Source: Solidesulfovibrio aerotolerans
Lineage (GTDB): Bacteria > Desulfobacterota > Desulfovibrionia > Desulfovibrionales > Desulfovibrionaceae
Assembly: GCF_009856865.1 (NCBI RefSeq)
Contig: NZ_WVUD01000012.1
Span: 39,649 to 103,648, forward strand
Length of the DNA: 64,000 bases
Direction of reading: 5' to 3'
Shown here: piece after piece, positions 28,003 through 37,335 of the stretch
Layout: each line of letters opens with the position of its first letter
Numbering within the stretch: the first letter of the stretch is position 1
The notes under the pieces: model-generated
Database searches by the model: none
What the model was told of the DNA's origin: nothing
Seen by the model: the letters and a program-made list of their open reading frames with translations, nothing else
Translations under genes and position numbers: made by a program

Positions 28003-30237
28003 ATGACCAACCTGCCCCTGCCCGCCGACCTGCCCGAGGCCCTTGTCAACGACAACGCCATGGTGGTCCTGTCCAAGCGCTACCTCAAAAAAAATCCCGA
28101 CGGCTCGCCCGAAGAAGACGTCCGGGGACTTTTTTGGCGCGTGGCAGCAGCCATTGCCGCCCAAGAGGCCAACTACCCTGATTCCACCTGGAAACCCGAA
28201 GCCCTGGCCCGCAAATTCTACGACCTCATGGTCGGCATGCGCTTTCTGCCCAATTCCCCGACGCTGATGAACGCCGGCACGCCGCTGGGACAATTGGCCG
28301 CCTGCTTCGTGCTGCCGGTCGGCGATTCCATGGACGAGATTTTCGACGCCGTGAAATTCGCCGCGCTTATCCACAAATCCGGCGGCGGCACGGGCTTTTC
28401 CTTTTCGCGGCTGCGCCCCAAAAAAAGCCGCGTCGGCTCGACCGGCGGCGTGGCCTCCGGGCCGGTGTCCTTTATGCGGATTTTTAATACCGCAACCGAG
28501 CAGGTCAAACAGGGCGGCACAAGGCGCGGGGCCAACATGGGCATCCTGCGCGTGGATCATCCCGACATTTTGGACTTTATTTCCTGCAAGGAACGCGAAA
28601 ACGAACTGCAAAATTTCAACATCTCGGTGGCCCTGACCGAACGCTTCATGCAGGCCGTGGAAAAAGGCGAGGATTACGACCTGATCGATCCCCGCGACGG
28701 CTTGGTGCGCAGCCGTCTCTCGGCCAGCGAGGTCTTTGCCCTGCTCGTGCGCAAGGCCTGGGAATCCGGCGATCCCGGCATCGTTTTTCTCGACCGCATC
28801 AACCGCGACAACCCCACCCCGGCCCTGGGGGATATCGAGTCCACAAATCCATGCGGCGAACAACCGCTGCTTCCGTTTGAAGCCTGCAACCTCGGTTCCA
28901 TCAATTTATCCGTGTTTTACGACGAAAAGGCCAAGGACGGCGTGGACTGGAAGGCCCTCACCGAAACCGTGCATCTGGCCGTGCGCTTCCTCGATAACGT
29001 CATCGACGCCTCGCGCTATCCCTTCGAGCAGATCACCGAAATGGTCCACGCCAACCGCAAAATCGGCCTGGGCGTCATGGGCTTTGCCGATCTGCTCTAT
29101 CTGCTTAGCGTCCCCTACGACAGCACCGAGGGCCTGGCCCTGGCCGAAAAGCTCATGGAAACCATCCAGGCCGAGGCCCGGTCCGCCTCCAAGGCCCTGG
29201 CCGCCGAACGCGGCCCCTTCCCGGCCTATCCCGATTCCATCTACGGCAAACGCAACCTCGGCCCCTATCGAAACGCCACCACAACGACCATCGCCCCGAC
29301 CGGCACCCTGTCGATCATCGCCGGCTGCTCGTCGGGCGTCGAACCGCTGTTCGCCCTGTCCTTTGCCCGCCATGTCATGGACGGCGAGAAGCTCGTGGAA
29401 GCCAACCCCCATTTCGTGGCCGCCCTCAAAGCGGCCGGAGCCTACTCCGACGCGCTCATGGAAGAGGTCACCCGCAAAGGCTCCATCGCCCATATCGGCC
29501 TTTTGCCCGAAAGCCTGCGCGACGTCTTTGTCACCGCCATGGACATCGAACCGGTCTGGCACCTCAAGATGCAGGCCGCCTTCCAGAAATATACCGACAA
29601 CGCCGTGTCCAAAACCGTCAATCTGCCCGGCAGCGCCACCCAGGAAGACATCCGGGGCATTTATTGGCTGGCCTACGAACTGGGCTGCAAGGGCGTCACC
29701 GTCTACCGCGACGGCTGCAAGGCCAATCAGGTGCTGTGCACCGGCGACGGCGCGCCAGCCGATCCGGCCATCAAAGCGCCAAGCAAAGTGCGCACCCGCC
29801 CGGATATCGTTTTCGGCTTCACCCAGAAGGTCAAAACCGGCATGGGCGAACTCTACCTCACCGTCAACGAGATCGACGGCAAGCCCTTCGAGGTCTTCGC
29901 CACCATCGGCAAATCCGGCCGTTCGGTCACCGCCAAGGCCGAAGCCATCGGCCGGCTGGTCTCCCTGGCCCTGCGCTCCGGGGTCAGCGTGGACGACATT
30001 GTGGGCCAGCTCAAAGGCATCGGCGGCGAAAACCCGGTGTTCCAGAAAAAGGGCCTGCTCCTCTCCATCCCCGACGCCGTGTCCTGGGTGCTGGAAAACC
30101 GCTACCTGCAAGGCAGAACCGTGCGCGACGACACCGGCACACTCGGCCACCCCCAATGCCCGGACTGCGGCTCGGAACTCGTCTTTGAAGAAGGTTGCCA
30201 CGCCTGCAAAAACTGCGGCTATACCAAGTGCGGTTGA
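28003..30237 (+). CDS. nrdJ: Adenosylcobalamin-dependent ribonucleotide reductase (class II)
   Basis: 744 residues. Ten-stranded barrel with R-F-L-P-N-S-P-T-L-M-N-A-G, K-S-G-G-G-T-G-F-S-F-S, N-P-C-G-E-Q-P-L-L, and the P-T-G-T-L-S-I-I-A-G-C-S-S-G segment. A TSCPD domain (about residues 615-700) and a C-terminal zinc-ribbon (C-P-D-C-G-S then C-H-A-C-K-N-C-G-Y) follow, the usual layout for this subclass. Reduces ribonucleotides to deoxyribonucleotides and works with or without oxygen because the radical comes from B12. ATG 28003. Confidence 0.95.
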   Translation: MTNLPLPADLPEALVNDNAMVVLSKRYLKKNPDGSPEEDVRGLFWRVAAAIAAQEANYPDSTWKPEALARKFYDLMVGMRFLPNSPTLMNAGTPLGQLAACFVLPVGDSMDEIFDAVKFAALIHKSGGGTGFSFSRLRPKKSRVGSTGGVASGPVSFMRIFNTATEQVKQGGTRRGANMGILRVDHPDILDFISCKERENELQNFNISVALTERFMQAVEKGEDYDLIDPRDGLVRSRLSASEVFALLVRKAWESGDPGIVFLDRINRDNPTPALGDIESTNPCGEQPLLPFEACNLGSINLSVFYDEKAKDGVDWKALTETVHLAVRFLDNVIDASRYPFEQITEMVHANRKIGLGVMGFADLLYLLSVPYDSTEGLALAEKLMETIQAEARSASKALAAERGPFPAYPDSIYGKRNLGPYRNATTTTIAPTGTLSIIAGCSSGVEPLFALSFARHVMDGEKLVEANPHFVAALKAAGAYSDALMEEVTRKGSIAHIGLLPESLRDVFVTAMDIEPVWHLKMQAAFQKYTDNAVSKTVNLPGSATQEDIRGIYWLAYELGCKGVTVYRDGCKANQVLCTGDGAPADPAIKAPSKVRTRPDIVFGFTQKVKTGMGELYLTVNEIDGKPFEVFATIGKSGRSVTAKAEAIGRLVSLALRSGVSVDDIVGQLKGIGGENPVFQKKGLLLSIPDAVSWVLENRYLQGRTVRDDTGTLGHPQCPDCGSELVFEEGCHACKNCGYTKCG

Positions 30238-30258
30238 TTGTCTGAAAAGACGAAGAAG

Positions 30259-30474
30259 CCTCCGGCGGCCGGGGGGGATAATCCCCCCCGGACCCCCTTG
30301 ATAGAAGAAGTTTTTTCAGGGGGTTATGGCTGGCAAAGTGGGCGGCCGCAGACAGGAAAACCAGCGCAATCGCACGCGAACGCGCTCAATCGCTTCAAGG
30401 CACATGCTCTTGTCCCCTCGCCCCCCCTTTCGGGAGGGTCCGGGAGGGGCTGAGTCCCTCCCGGCCGCCGGAGG
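30259..30474. repeat. Composite inverted hairpin repeat, copy 4 (216 bp)
   Basis: Borders CCTCCGGCGGCC at 30259-30270 and GGCCGCCGGAGG at 30463-30474. The left half has the GGGGGGG/CCCCCCC stem plus CCCCCTTGATAGAAGAAGTT; the right half has a variant CCGGGAGGG/CCCTCCCGG stem. The spacer is longer and different from the 142 bp copies. Directly 3' of nrdJ. Confidence 0.85.
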
Positions 30475-30522
30475 CATTCTTTTTTCTCTTCTTCATTCTT
30501 TCCAACTCCATACGAGGGCATT

Positions 30523-31122
30523 TTGAGTAAAATCGACGACATTATTGGCCGCATGGAAGCGTTGGAAAAGGAATTGGCCGAGGAATTCGAACGGGTTGGG
30601 GCCGAAGTTCGCTACACCATTGAGCGTAAAAAAGTCCGTTTTACCGAAGACGTGAAGCAGCAGCACAAACTGTTGGCCACAAAATGGTCGGTGTACGTCC
30701 GTGAATCCGGATTCATCAGGACGCTGAGCATGCCCATCATCTGGGGAGCCGTCATACCGGCCCTGTTCATGGACATCTGCATCACTTTTTATCAGTTCAT
30801 CTGCTTTCCTATCTACGGCATCCCCAAAGTGCGGCGCAGTGACTATATCGTCATCGACCGCCACGCGTTGTCGTATCTCAACTGGATGGAAAAACTGAGC
30901 TGCGTCTATTGCGGCTATTTCAACGGCCTGCTCGGTTTCGTGCGCGAAGTGGCCGCGCGCACCGAACAATACTGGTGCCCCATCCGCCATGCCCGCACCC
31001 CCAAGGCCGTGCACTCCCGCTACCGTTTCTTCCTCGAATACGGCGACGCCGAAGGCTACCGCGCCCGCCTGGAAGCCATCCGCCGCCAGTTCGACGATCT
31101 GCGAGGCCACGGCAAGGGGTGA
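30523..31122 (+). CDS. Conserved membrane-associated protein with a CxYCGYFNG motif
   Basis: 199 residues, TTG start at 30523, with GAGGG at good spacing. N-terminal charged helix with coiled-coil character (about 1-55), one or two hydrophobic stretches (about 68-105, I-I-W-G-A-V-I-P-A-L-F-M-D-I-C-I), then a conserved block: G-I-P-K-V-R-R-S-D-Y-I-V-I-D-R, C-V-Y-C-G-Y-F-N-G, and R-T-E-Q-Y-W-C-P-I-R-H-A-R. I have seen this block as a widespread proteobacterial uncharacterised family. The Cys-x-x-Cys suggests metal or redox chemistry, which is inference. Function unknown. Confidence 0.8.
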   Translation: MSKIDDIIGRMEALEKELAEEFERVGAEVRYTIERKKVRFTEDVKQQHKLLATKWSVYVRESGFIRTLSMPIIWGAVIPALFMDICITFYQFICFPIYGIPKVRRSDYIVIDRHALSYLNWMEKLSCVYCGYFNGLLGFVREVAARTEQYWCPIRHARTPKAVHSRYRFFLEYGDAEGYRARLEAIRRQFDDLRGHGKG

Positions 31123-31160
31123 AGGGTGAGAGGGAGATGAGACGAGAAGAGAAGGCAGAA

Positions 31161-31222
31161 GAGGCGGCGGCCGGGGGGGAACATCCCCCCCGGACCCCCT
31201 GAAAGGGAGAAGTTTTTTAAGG
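31161..31222. repeat. Diverged half unit of the hairpin repeat (copy 5)
   Basis: The border has decayed to GAGGCGGCGGCC, but the GGGGGG/CCCCCC stem, CGGACCCCCT and GGGAGAAGTTTTTTAAGGGG are kept. The purine-rich leader AGAGAAGGCAGAAGA precedes it. Directly 3' of the preceding gene. Confidence 0.75.
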
Positions 31223-31292
31223 GGTTGCGGGAGTAGACTGGCTAATTGGTTGGTGGGGAGCCAGGAGAAACGGGTTGGTCGCGAGAGATTGC

Positions 31293-31326
31293 AAAAGCCG
31301 GGAGGACGGATGTCCTCCCGGCTTTT
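31293..31326. terminator. Strong bidirectional terminator
   Basis: Perfect 15-bp stem AAAAGCCGGGAGGAC/GTCCTCCCGGCTTTT with loop GGAT, followed by TT. Placed between convergent genes, so it can stop transcription from both sides. Confidence 0.9.
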
Positions 31327-31355
31327 TTGCGTTGCAGCGGCGAGAATGGGGGGCG

Positions 31356-32489
31356 TTATGCGGCGGGAGTGCGAGCGGGAGCGCCCGCCGGCCGGGACAA
31401 GCGCAGCGGCGCGCCTGTGGCCACCGCGTAGAGCCGGGGCGTAAACCGCGCCAGCCCCCGGCCAAGCCAGTACAAACCAGTGATGGACACCAGACCCGGC
31501 ACGAAAAAAGCCACCAACTGGGCCGCGCCGCCGGCCGGCTGCCACAACGCCAACAGCCGCGACTGCACCACCGACACCGTGGGCTCGTGGGTCAAAAAGA
31601 TGAAGAAACTGAACGTGGCCAACCGGTGCAACAGGCCACTGTTTTTGATCCAACCCTGGCGGCTCAGGCACCACAGGGCCGCCATCCCCAGGATCTGATA
31701 GCCCTTTTTCATGGCCGCATAGGTGTTAGGGCCAAGGTCCAACTGCGGGGCCAGACCGACCAGCACGGTGCCCGCCACAAAGAGCGGCAGCACCCAGCGG
31801 TCCCAGCCGGCCGTCTGGGCCAGATCAATGCGGCTGCGGGCCAGCCAGCCGCCCAGATAAAAGCAAAAAGCAAAGCCGCCCAGGCCGTATTCGTTCGCCG
31901 GACTGACCGCAAACCACACGGCCAGCAGCCCAAGCAGCCCAAGCGTTGGCAAGCGCCAAAACAGAAAGAGGAACAGCGGAGTCATGGCGAAAATTGTCAA
32001 CAGATCGCGCAAAAACCACAGCGGGTAATTCATCGGCGTGGTCCCGAAGCCGAACAGCTTGGCCACAATGCCGCTTTGCAATAAAAATCCCCGGGAACCG
32101 AACTGCTCGATGCTGCCGACCGTGAGCAGCCACACAATCCAAATGCCGTTAAAGAGCAGAAACGGCACGCCGATGGCCACAAGCTTTTTGCGCAAGAGCC
32201 CGACATAGCCGGCCGGTGTCAATTCCAGTTTGCGCAGCAGCAGATAGCCGGAGATGCAAAAAAACAGCGGCACGGCCAGACAGGCCAGCCCGCGATTAAA
32301 GGCCGTCAGGGCAAAGGCCACGCCCGGCCCGGCAAAGGGGATGACGGAGCCGAGGAACCGGCCGCCGTGGCAAATAACAATCAGCGCGATAAGGACAATG
32401 CGCAATACGTCGATACGCGCCGACACGTCGGCGTCAATGGGGCCAAAGCTCGGCGCCAGGGTCCGGGTCGAAAAAAAAGCGTGCTGCAA
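31356..32489 (-). CDS. Acyltransferase family 3 membrane protein
   Basis: 377 residues from a TTG at 32489, chosen because GGAG lies eight bases upstream and the codons before it look non-coding; the frame itself is open to 32666. About ten membrane segments, R-I-D-V-L-R-I-V-L-I near the N-terminus and the H-G-G-R motif that holds the catalytic His of the family. Such proteins move acyl groups onto sugars, lipids or peptidoglycan at the inner membrane. No polysaccharide cluster is adjacent, so the acceptor is unknown. Confidence 0.82.
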   Translation of the reverse strand: MQHAFFSTRTLAPSFGPIDADVSARIDVLRIVLIALIVICHGGRFLGSVIPFAGPGVAFALTAFNRGLACLAVPLFFCISGYLLLRKLELTPAGYVGLLRKKLVAIGVPFLLFNGIWIVWLLTVGSIEQFGSRGFLLQSGIVAKLFGFGTTPMNYPLWFLRDLLTIFAMTPLFLFLFWRLPTLGLLGLLAVWFAVSPANEYGLGGFAFCFYLGGWLARSRIDLAQTAGWDRWVLPLFVAGTVLVGLAPQLDLGPNTYAAMKKGYQILGMAALWCLSRQGWIKNSGLLHRLATFSFFIFLTHEPTVSVVQSRLLALWQPAGGAAQLVAFFVPGLVSITGLYWLGRGLARFTPRLYAVATGAPLRLSRPAGAPARTPAA

Positions 32490-32761
32490 GGGAGTTCTCC
32501 AAAAAAAGATGGCGTCTCGCGACGGCCAGGCCGCAAAACCAGCCAGGGAAGATGCCGACGCGACCACGTGCGTTGCGTCGGGCGCGCCAAAAAAACGGTT
32601 ACGAACGCAAAGTGCGCGCCGTCGGCCTGGACAAGAGCGCGGCCGGCAACGGTTGCGGTCAGGCACAACCGTTGCCGGCCGATCATTCTACGCACACGAG
32701 CACAACACGCCCATACAAGCGTGGCCCATCCCCGTCAATCGCAACACAGCGGCGCTCTGCG

Positions 32762-34264
32762 CTACCGCACCAACTCCACCGGGGCGCTCCAGACCTCCCA
32801 GACCGATTTGGTCGGGGCGGCCATGGCCCGCCAGTAGGTCGGGAATGTCGTCTCGGTCACGTCGTCGACATGCGCGCTGCCCAGATCGTAGTTCGTGCCA
32901 TAGGCCAAACGGCGAGGAGGGCAGGTTCCCAGATCGCGGTAGGTCGCCTGCCAGTCGGCCGGCCCGCGCAGCCCCCGGCCGTAGGTCGCCGAATAGACGT
33001 ATTCCTGCCGCCAGCCCCCGGCCGGCGCGGCCAGATTGAGAGAATACGTCGTCTCGTCCAGGATGGCCGGTCCTTCCCGGTCATAGGCGTACACCTGGAA
33101 GCCGGGATTGTTGCCCGTCACCGGCGAAATCGACGGGGCCAGACGCATGCCGCCAACCGGTTTGCCGGCTGCGTCGGAGAACGACCGGAAATCATCGCGG
33201 TGGACATGGCCGGCAAACGCGGCCGTAATGGTCGGTGCGAATTCCATCACCAACCGGGCGAAGGTGTTGTTCTGGCTTTCAACCAGGAGCGGCTCGAAAC
33301 GGGGGGTTCCCTGGCCGCTTGATTTGTGCGCGCTTTTAAAGGTGTCGTCGCCAAGGGGGATGTGGGTCATGAGCCAGACTTTCTCGCCACGGGCGCGGGA
33401 GGCTGTCAATTCGCGCTCCAAAAAGGCCGCCACCGGCTCGCCCAGGCCGGCGTCGGGGTATTTCACCGACCAGAAGATGTCGTTAACAACCACCAGCCGC
33501 ACCCCGCCGGCCTCGGGCAGGGTCACGGCATAACAGCCGTAGTGGGAATAGGTGCTCAGAAAATCCGAGCGGGAGGCTTCGGTCGGCAGCATCCGGGCCA
33601 GTGTCTGGGCCGTTGCGGCCAGATAGGGGCTGGCCGGCTGGATGCGGTAGTCGCCTTCCGTGCTGTCGTTGTTGCCAAGGGCCACATAGACCGGGACACC
33701 GGGAAAGCGTCGGCTGACCTCGCTAAAAAAATACTCCACGGTCTTTTGGATAAAGGCCTCCAGCCCGGCCTGGGAGGCGTCTCCGCTCAGCTTGGGATAG
33801 AGCGCCCAAAAGTGGTGGCACAGCAGATCGCCGGGGAAAAGGATGAAATCCGGCTTGGGCGAGGCCGCAACCATGGCGTCCAGAAATGACTGGAAAAGTG
33901 CATTGTTGGTGTCCTGGCCGTAGGGCGAAAAGCCGGCCGGCCCCTTGGCCAGGATGTCGCGCCAGCCTTCGACCGGGGCCGCAACCAAAGCCGGGACCAG
34001 GGCCGGCGCGGCAAAGGGATTCAGGTGCACGTCGGAAAAGAGCAGGAACGTCCCGGCCGTGCCGGGGCTGGACGGCGTAAAGGAGGCCGCCGGGCCGCTC
34101 GGGCACTGTTCGCTTCCAGCGGCCGGACCGGCCTGGACCCACCCCGCAGCCAGCGTCAGGCACAGCGCCCACAGGGCTGCCCGGAAAAACCGAATCCCCG
34201 CCTGTCGCCAGCCCTGCCCATACCCGTATCTTCCCTGCCGTCCGGTTCTGTTCGCGCGCCGCAT
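32762..34264 (-). CDS. Exported calcineurin-like metallophosphoesterase
   Basis: 500 residues from ATG 34264, with AGGAGG upstream. Basic N-terminus and a hydrophobic signal segment (about residues 27-45, ending A-G-W-V-Q-A-G), so exported. Metal-binding motifs in order: S-D-V-H-L-N, G-D-L-L, G-N-N-D, T-H-I-P, and G-H-V-H-R-D-D. The layout resembles acid sphingomyelinase/endopolyphosphatase-like phosphoesterases, so a phosphodiester or polyphosphate substrate in the periplasm is possible. Divergent from the ABC operon that follows. Confidence 0.87.
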   Translation of the reverse strand: MRRANRTGRQGRYGYGQGWRQAGIRFFRAALWALCLTLAAGWVQAGPAAGSEQCPSGPAASFTPSSPGTAGTFLLFSDVHLNPFAAPALVPALVAAPVEGWRDILAKGPAGFSPYGQDTNNALFQSFLDAMVAASPKPDFILFPGDLLCHHFWALYPKLSGDASQAGLEAFIQKTVEYFFSEVSRRFPGVPVYVALGNNDSTEGDYRIQPASPYLAATAQTLARMLPTEASRSDFLSTYSHYGCYAVTLPEAGGVRLVVVNDIFWSVKYPDAGLGEPVAAFLERELTASRARGEKVWLMTHIPLGDDTFKSAHKSSGQGTPRFEPLLVESQNNTFARLVMEFAPTITAAFAGHVHRDDFRSFSDAAGKPVGGMRLAPSISPVTGNNPGFQVYAYDREGPAILDETTYSLNLAAPAGGWRQEYVYSATYGRGLRGPADWQATYRDLGTCPPRRLAYGTNYDLGSAHVDDVTETTFPTYWRAMAAPTKSVWEVWSAPVELVR

Positions 34265-34408
34265 GGTCCCTCCTGTTCGCAAGCCCATCCAGCTGCCGGC
34301 CCTGGTTCCGGCCCGCCCGCAACCGTTGCCCCACAGCCCAAGAGATCCTCTATTCCATGCCCGGGACACGCTGACAAGGTGGTCTTGCCCTGGTGCCGGG
34401 GACAGGCC

Positions 34409-34444
34409 TTGACACCTCAATTGAAGTTGATTATCGAGATCAAC
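34409..34444 (+). promoter_or_regulatory. Promoter with operator-like inverted repeat for the ABC/DUF4857-like operon
   Basis: -35 TTGACA (34409-34414), 17 bases, then TATCGA (34432-34437), a weak -10. An inverted repeat GTTGAT-N7-ATCAAC (34426-34444) spans the -10 and ends two bases before the start codon. A repressor bound there would block transcription. The leader would be very short. Confidence 0.5.
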
Positions 34445-34445
34445 A

Positions 34446-35348
34446 ATGAAATCTGCCGTACAGGAAAACGTCATCGAGATTCGCGGCTTGCGACACAGCT
34501 ACGACGGCCGGATCATCCACCAGGGGCTGGATCTCGACGTGGCCCGCGGCAAGGTGGTGGGCCTGCTCGGCAAAAACGGGGTAGGCAAGACCACGCTGAT
34601 CAATATCCTCATGGGATTTTTGCGGCCGGCCGCCGGGAGCTGTCTGGTCTTTGGCGAACCGTCCCACAACCTGTCGCCACACGCCAAAAGCCGCGTGGGA
34701 CTGCTTTTCGAAGGGCATCTGGCCTACGATTTCATGACTATCGACCAGATTGAACGATTCTACGCCCGGTTCTACGCCGGCTGGAATCCGGAGCGGTTTC
34801 GCGACCTCATGGTCCGCCTGGGACTGCCGGGCCACCACCGCATCCGCCATATGTCCGAAGGGCAGCGGTCGCAGGTCGTGCTCGGCCTGCTGTTTGCCCA
34901 GGAACCGGATCTGCTCATCCTCGACGATTACGCCATGGGCCTTGACGCCGGCTACCGCCGGCTATTCGTGGACTATCTGGCTGATTTCACTCGGGAAGGA
35001 CGACGCACGGTCTTTCTCACCTCCCATGTCATCGAGGACATGGAGCGGCTGGCGGACGATCTGGTGCTGCTGCGGACCGGAGGCGAGGCCAGACGGCTCG
35101 GGTTGGCCGAATTCCGGCAACGCTTTCGCTGCTACTCCCTGCCGTGCCTGGGGCGGGAGGCACCGGCCGCAGGCGGGGTGATCCACAATGTCGAACGGGC
35201 CGCCGGGGACCGCTTCGAGATTTTCAGCTTCGAGGACGAGGCCCGGGTGGCCCAGTCCCTGGCGGCGGGAGGCTGGTCGCCGGCCGGTCTTTGCCCCGAG
35301 CCCATGAGCCTGGAAGACGCCTTCGTGGGCTATACGGGACGGTATTGA
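34446..35348 (+). CDS. ABC-type ATPase of an exporter-like operon
   Basis: 300 residues. Walker A G-K-N-G-V-G-K-T-T, signature M-S-E-G-Q-R-S-Q (not canonical LSGGQ), Walker B L-L-I-L-D-D with Asp in place of the usual catalytic Glu, D-loop G-L-D-A, and switch region L-T-S-H-V-I. The C-terminal 70 residues are an accessory domain. Closest in style to YtrB/CcmA-like ATPases. Followed two bases later by a membrane permease and then a membrane-anchored extracytoplasmic protein, so one complex is likely. Substrate unknown. Confidence 0.88.
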   Translation: MKSAVQENVIEIRGLRHSYDGRIIHQGLDLDVARGKVVGLLGKNGVGKTTLINILMGFLRPAAGSCLVFGEPSHNLSPHAKSRVGLLFEGHLAYDFMTIDQIERFYARFYAGWNPERFRDLMVRLGLPGHHRIRHMSEGQRSQVVLGLLFAQEPDLLILDDYAMGLDAGYRRLFVDYLADFTREGRRTVFLTSHVIEDMERLADDLVLLRTGGEARRLGLAEFRQRFRCYSLPCLGREAPAAGGVIHNVERAAGDRFEIFSFEDEARVAQSLAAGGWSPAGLCPEPMSLEDAFVGYTGRY

Positions 35349-35350
35349 AA

Positions 35351-36031
35351 ATGCTTGCGGCGCTTTTCTGGAAGGAATGGCTCAAAGTCCGAAGGGTGTT
35401 TGCGGCCCTGGCCGTGGCCCATCTGGCCGCCGGAGCCTGGGCCGTGGTGGCCTTGCGGGCGGCCTTTGCCGGGGTACACCCGGAATCCGTATGGTACCAG
35501 GCGGCGGTGCTTGGCAACACGTCCTTTGACGTGTTGCGCCATCTGCCCTGGGCCGGCGGGCTGGCCCTGGCCTGCGCCCAGCATCTGCCCGAAACCCGGG
35601 GCAATCGCCTGCGCCTGACGCTGCATCTGCCGGTGTCCATGGAACGGGCCCTGAGCTGCGCCCTGGGCCTGGGTCTGGGCCTGACCGCGCTGTTGGGGCT
35701 GTTCGACGCCGGGGTGGTGTTTGTCTGCGCCCTGAGCCGGTTTCCCCTGGAGATCGCCACGGCCCAACTTGCCACCCTGATCCCCTGGGAAGCGGCCGGA
35801 CTGGCCGCCTATCTCGGCGCAACCTGTATCCTGTTCGAGCCGTCCACCGGCGGCCGCGTGCATCTGCTGCTCGTCACGGCCATGGCGGCGGCCGTTTTCC
35901 TGGTCCCGGCCGCGCCCGGAGCCTGGGGTCATCCCGGTGCCGCAGCCCTTGCCTCGGGCATCCTGGCCGCCCTGGCCGTCATTCCTTTCCAGGCCGTGTC
36001 GCGCCAACGCCACACCGGCAAAAACCAATAA
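35351..36031 (+). CDS. ABC-2-like membrane permease subunit
   Basis: 226 residues, ATG 35351. Six hydrophobic segments. The N-terminal F-W-K-E-W-L-K-V-R is the usual cytoplasmic start of ABC-2 permeases. R-G-N-R-L-R-L-T-L-H-L-P-V lies in a cytoplasmic loop and probably contacts the ATPase. Sits between the ATPase and the DUF4857-like gene. Identity as a permease is by topology and position. Confidence 0.75.
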   Translation: MLAALFWKEWLKVRRVFAALAVAHLAAGAWAVVALRAAFAGVHPESVWYQAAVLGNTSFDVLRHLPWAGGLALACAQHLPETRGNRLRLTLHLPVSMERALSCALGLGLGLTALLGLFDAGVVFVCALSRFPLEIATAQLATLIPWEAAGLAAYLGATCILFEPSTGGRVHLLLVTAMAAAVFLVPAAPGAWGHPGAAALASGILAALAVIPFQAVSRQRHTGKNQ

Positions 36032-36041
36032 GGCGGCTCGC

Positions 36042-37241
36042 ATGTCCGTTGCCCTCGCCCGCGGGGCGCTGTTGGCGCTCACCGGCCTGCTGGCCGCCAT
36101 CTGGGTGCCGCTCGGTCTCGACGCCATCCTCGACCTGCGCGTCGTGCGCACCATTGTCCTTTTCAGTCCGGTCGCCAATGACTTCGTCTTTCGCGAGTAC
36201 CTGCCCCCCTGGCAGGAGGCCGTCCTGCCGGCGGCGGCAACCGCCAGCCTGGAGCATGGCCTGATCCACCGGAGCGCCAACGGCCAGGCCATGAGCCGCG
36301 AGGCCTTTGAGAACGCCCTGCCCTTCCAGTACGCCGAAAGCCTCCGCGTCCGAGGATTGCTGCCCCTGACCATACAGGGCCGGACCTTTGATGCCGACGG
36401 CCTGCGCCAGGGCCGGCTCATCCTCGGCATCCGGCCGGCCGACGTGGGCGCGGCCCGCCTGGACACGGGGCTTTATGCCCTCCTCGATGCACGTCCCGAC
36501 CGGGTCAACCTCGTCTTTCCCGAAGACCGCTTCCGGCTGCGCGGCAACCTCGAATTCATAAACGCCGACCACAACGCCCCGGATACGACCATGACCCGGG
36601 CCGTCAACGCCGCCCTGGCTGTAGCCGGCTTTGTCTTTCCGGTTCAGGCCGCCTACGGCCGCGACACCATCCTCAAGCCCTGGGACGCTGGCTGGTTTCT
36701 CACCGACGCCGCCGGATCGCTGTTTCGCCTGCGCCGGCTCTACGACCAGCCCCTGGCCGAGCCCGTCCCACTGCCGGCCGGAACGCGGACGGCCCATGTC
36801 CAGGTTCAGGAAGACCCCGGCCGGCAAGCCGCCGGACTGCTCGTCACCACCGACGGCGACGTCCGCCTGCTCGGTGCCGACCTGTCCCTGCGCCCGCTCC
36901 CCTGCCAGGGCTACGACCCGGCCCGCCACTGGCTCAAGGTCGTCATTGATCCGTTTGGCGACACCTGCGTGTTCGACGACGCCGCCGTCGTCACCGCCGT
37001 CCGCCGCCCGGCCGGCGGTGACGACAGCGTGCGCGCCTCCCGGGCCGTGCCCTCGGCCGAACCCGGCCCGGGAGCGGTGCTCGCCTGGCTCATCATGCCG
37101 GTGCGCCTGACCCTGGCCCCGGAGACGACATCCTACATCGCGCCAACCGTGACCTGGGGCAGGGGCTGGTCCGTGGCCGGGGCAGGGCTGTGGGGGCTTC
37201 TCGGCGCGGGAGTTTGGTGGCGCAGGTCAAAACGCACATGA
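36042..37241 (+). CDS. Membrane-anchored extracytoplasmic protein, DUF4857-like
   Basis: 399 residues, ATG 36042. N-terminal membrane segment (about 5-27) and C-terminal one (about 370-392) bracket a large periplasmic region. The central part includes F-E-N-A-L-P-F-Q-Y-A-E-S-L-R. I recall such ABC-linked proteins under DUF4857, an assignment from memory. Downstream partner of the ATPase and permease. No catalytic motif is visible; it may be a substrate-handling or coupling subunit. Confidence 0.7.
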   Translation: MSVALARGALLALTGLLAAIWVPLGLDAILDLRVVRTIVLFSPVANDFVFREYLPPWQEAVLPAAATASLEHGLIHRSANGQAMSREAFENALPFQYAESLRVRGLLPLTIQGRTFDADGLRQGRLILGIRPADVGAARLDTGLYALLDARPDRVNLVFPEDRFRLRGNLEFINADHNAPDTTMTRAVNAALAVAGFVFPVQAAYGRDTILKPWDAGWFLTDAAGSLFRLRRLYDQPLAEPVPLPAGTRTAHVQVQEDPGRQAAGLLVTTDGDVRLLGADLSLRPLPCQGYDPARHWLKVVIDPFGDTCVFDDAAVVTAVRRPAGGDDSVRASRAVPSAEPGPGAVLAWLIMPVRLTLAPETTSYIAPTVTWGRGWSVAGAGLWGLLGAGVWWRRSKRT

Positions 37242-37335
37242 TGCGGCGCGGGGGATGCTGCAAAAAAAAGTCCTGCAACGGGTGGGAGTCCTCTCCCAGC
37301 CCGTCGCAGGCTTTCCTTCCCCGCTGCCCGCTTCG

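Noticed and set aside
25907..28863. Two long minus-strand frames over the cyclase gene and nrdJ
   Set aside because: Both antisense to genes with intact catalytic motifs; no ribosome site and no recognisable domains.
28736..30301. 521-residue frame inside nrdJ in another frame
   Set aside because: Pro/Ser/Ala-rich shifted translation, ends in a repeat; nrdJ is intact in its own frame.
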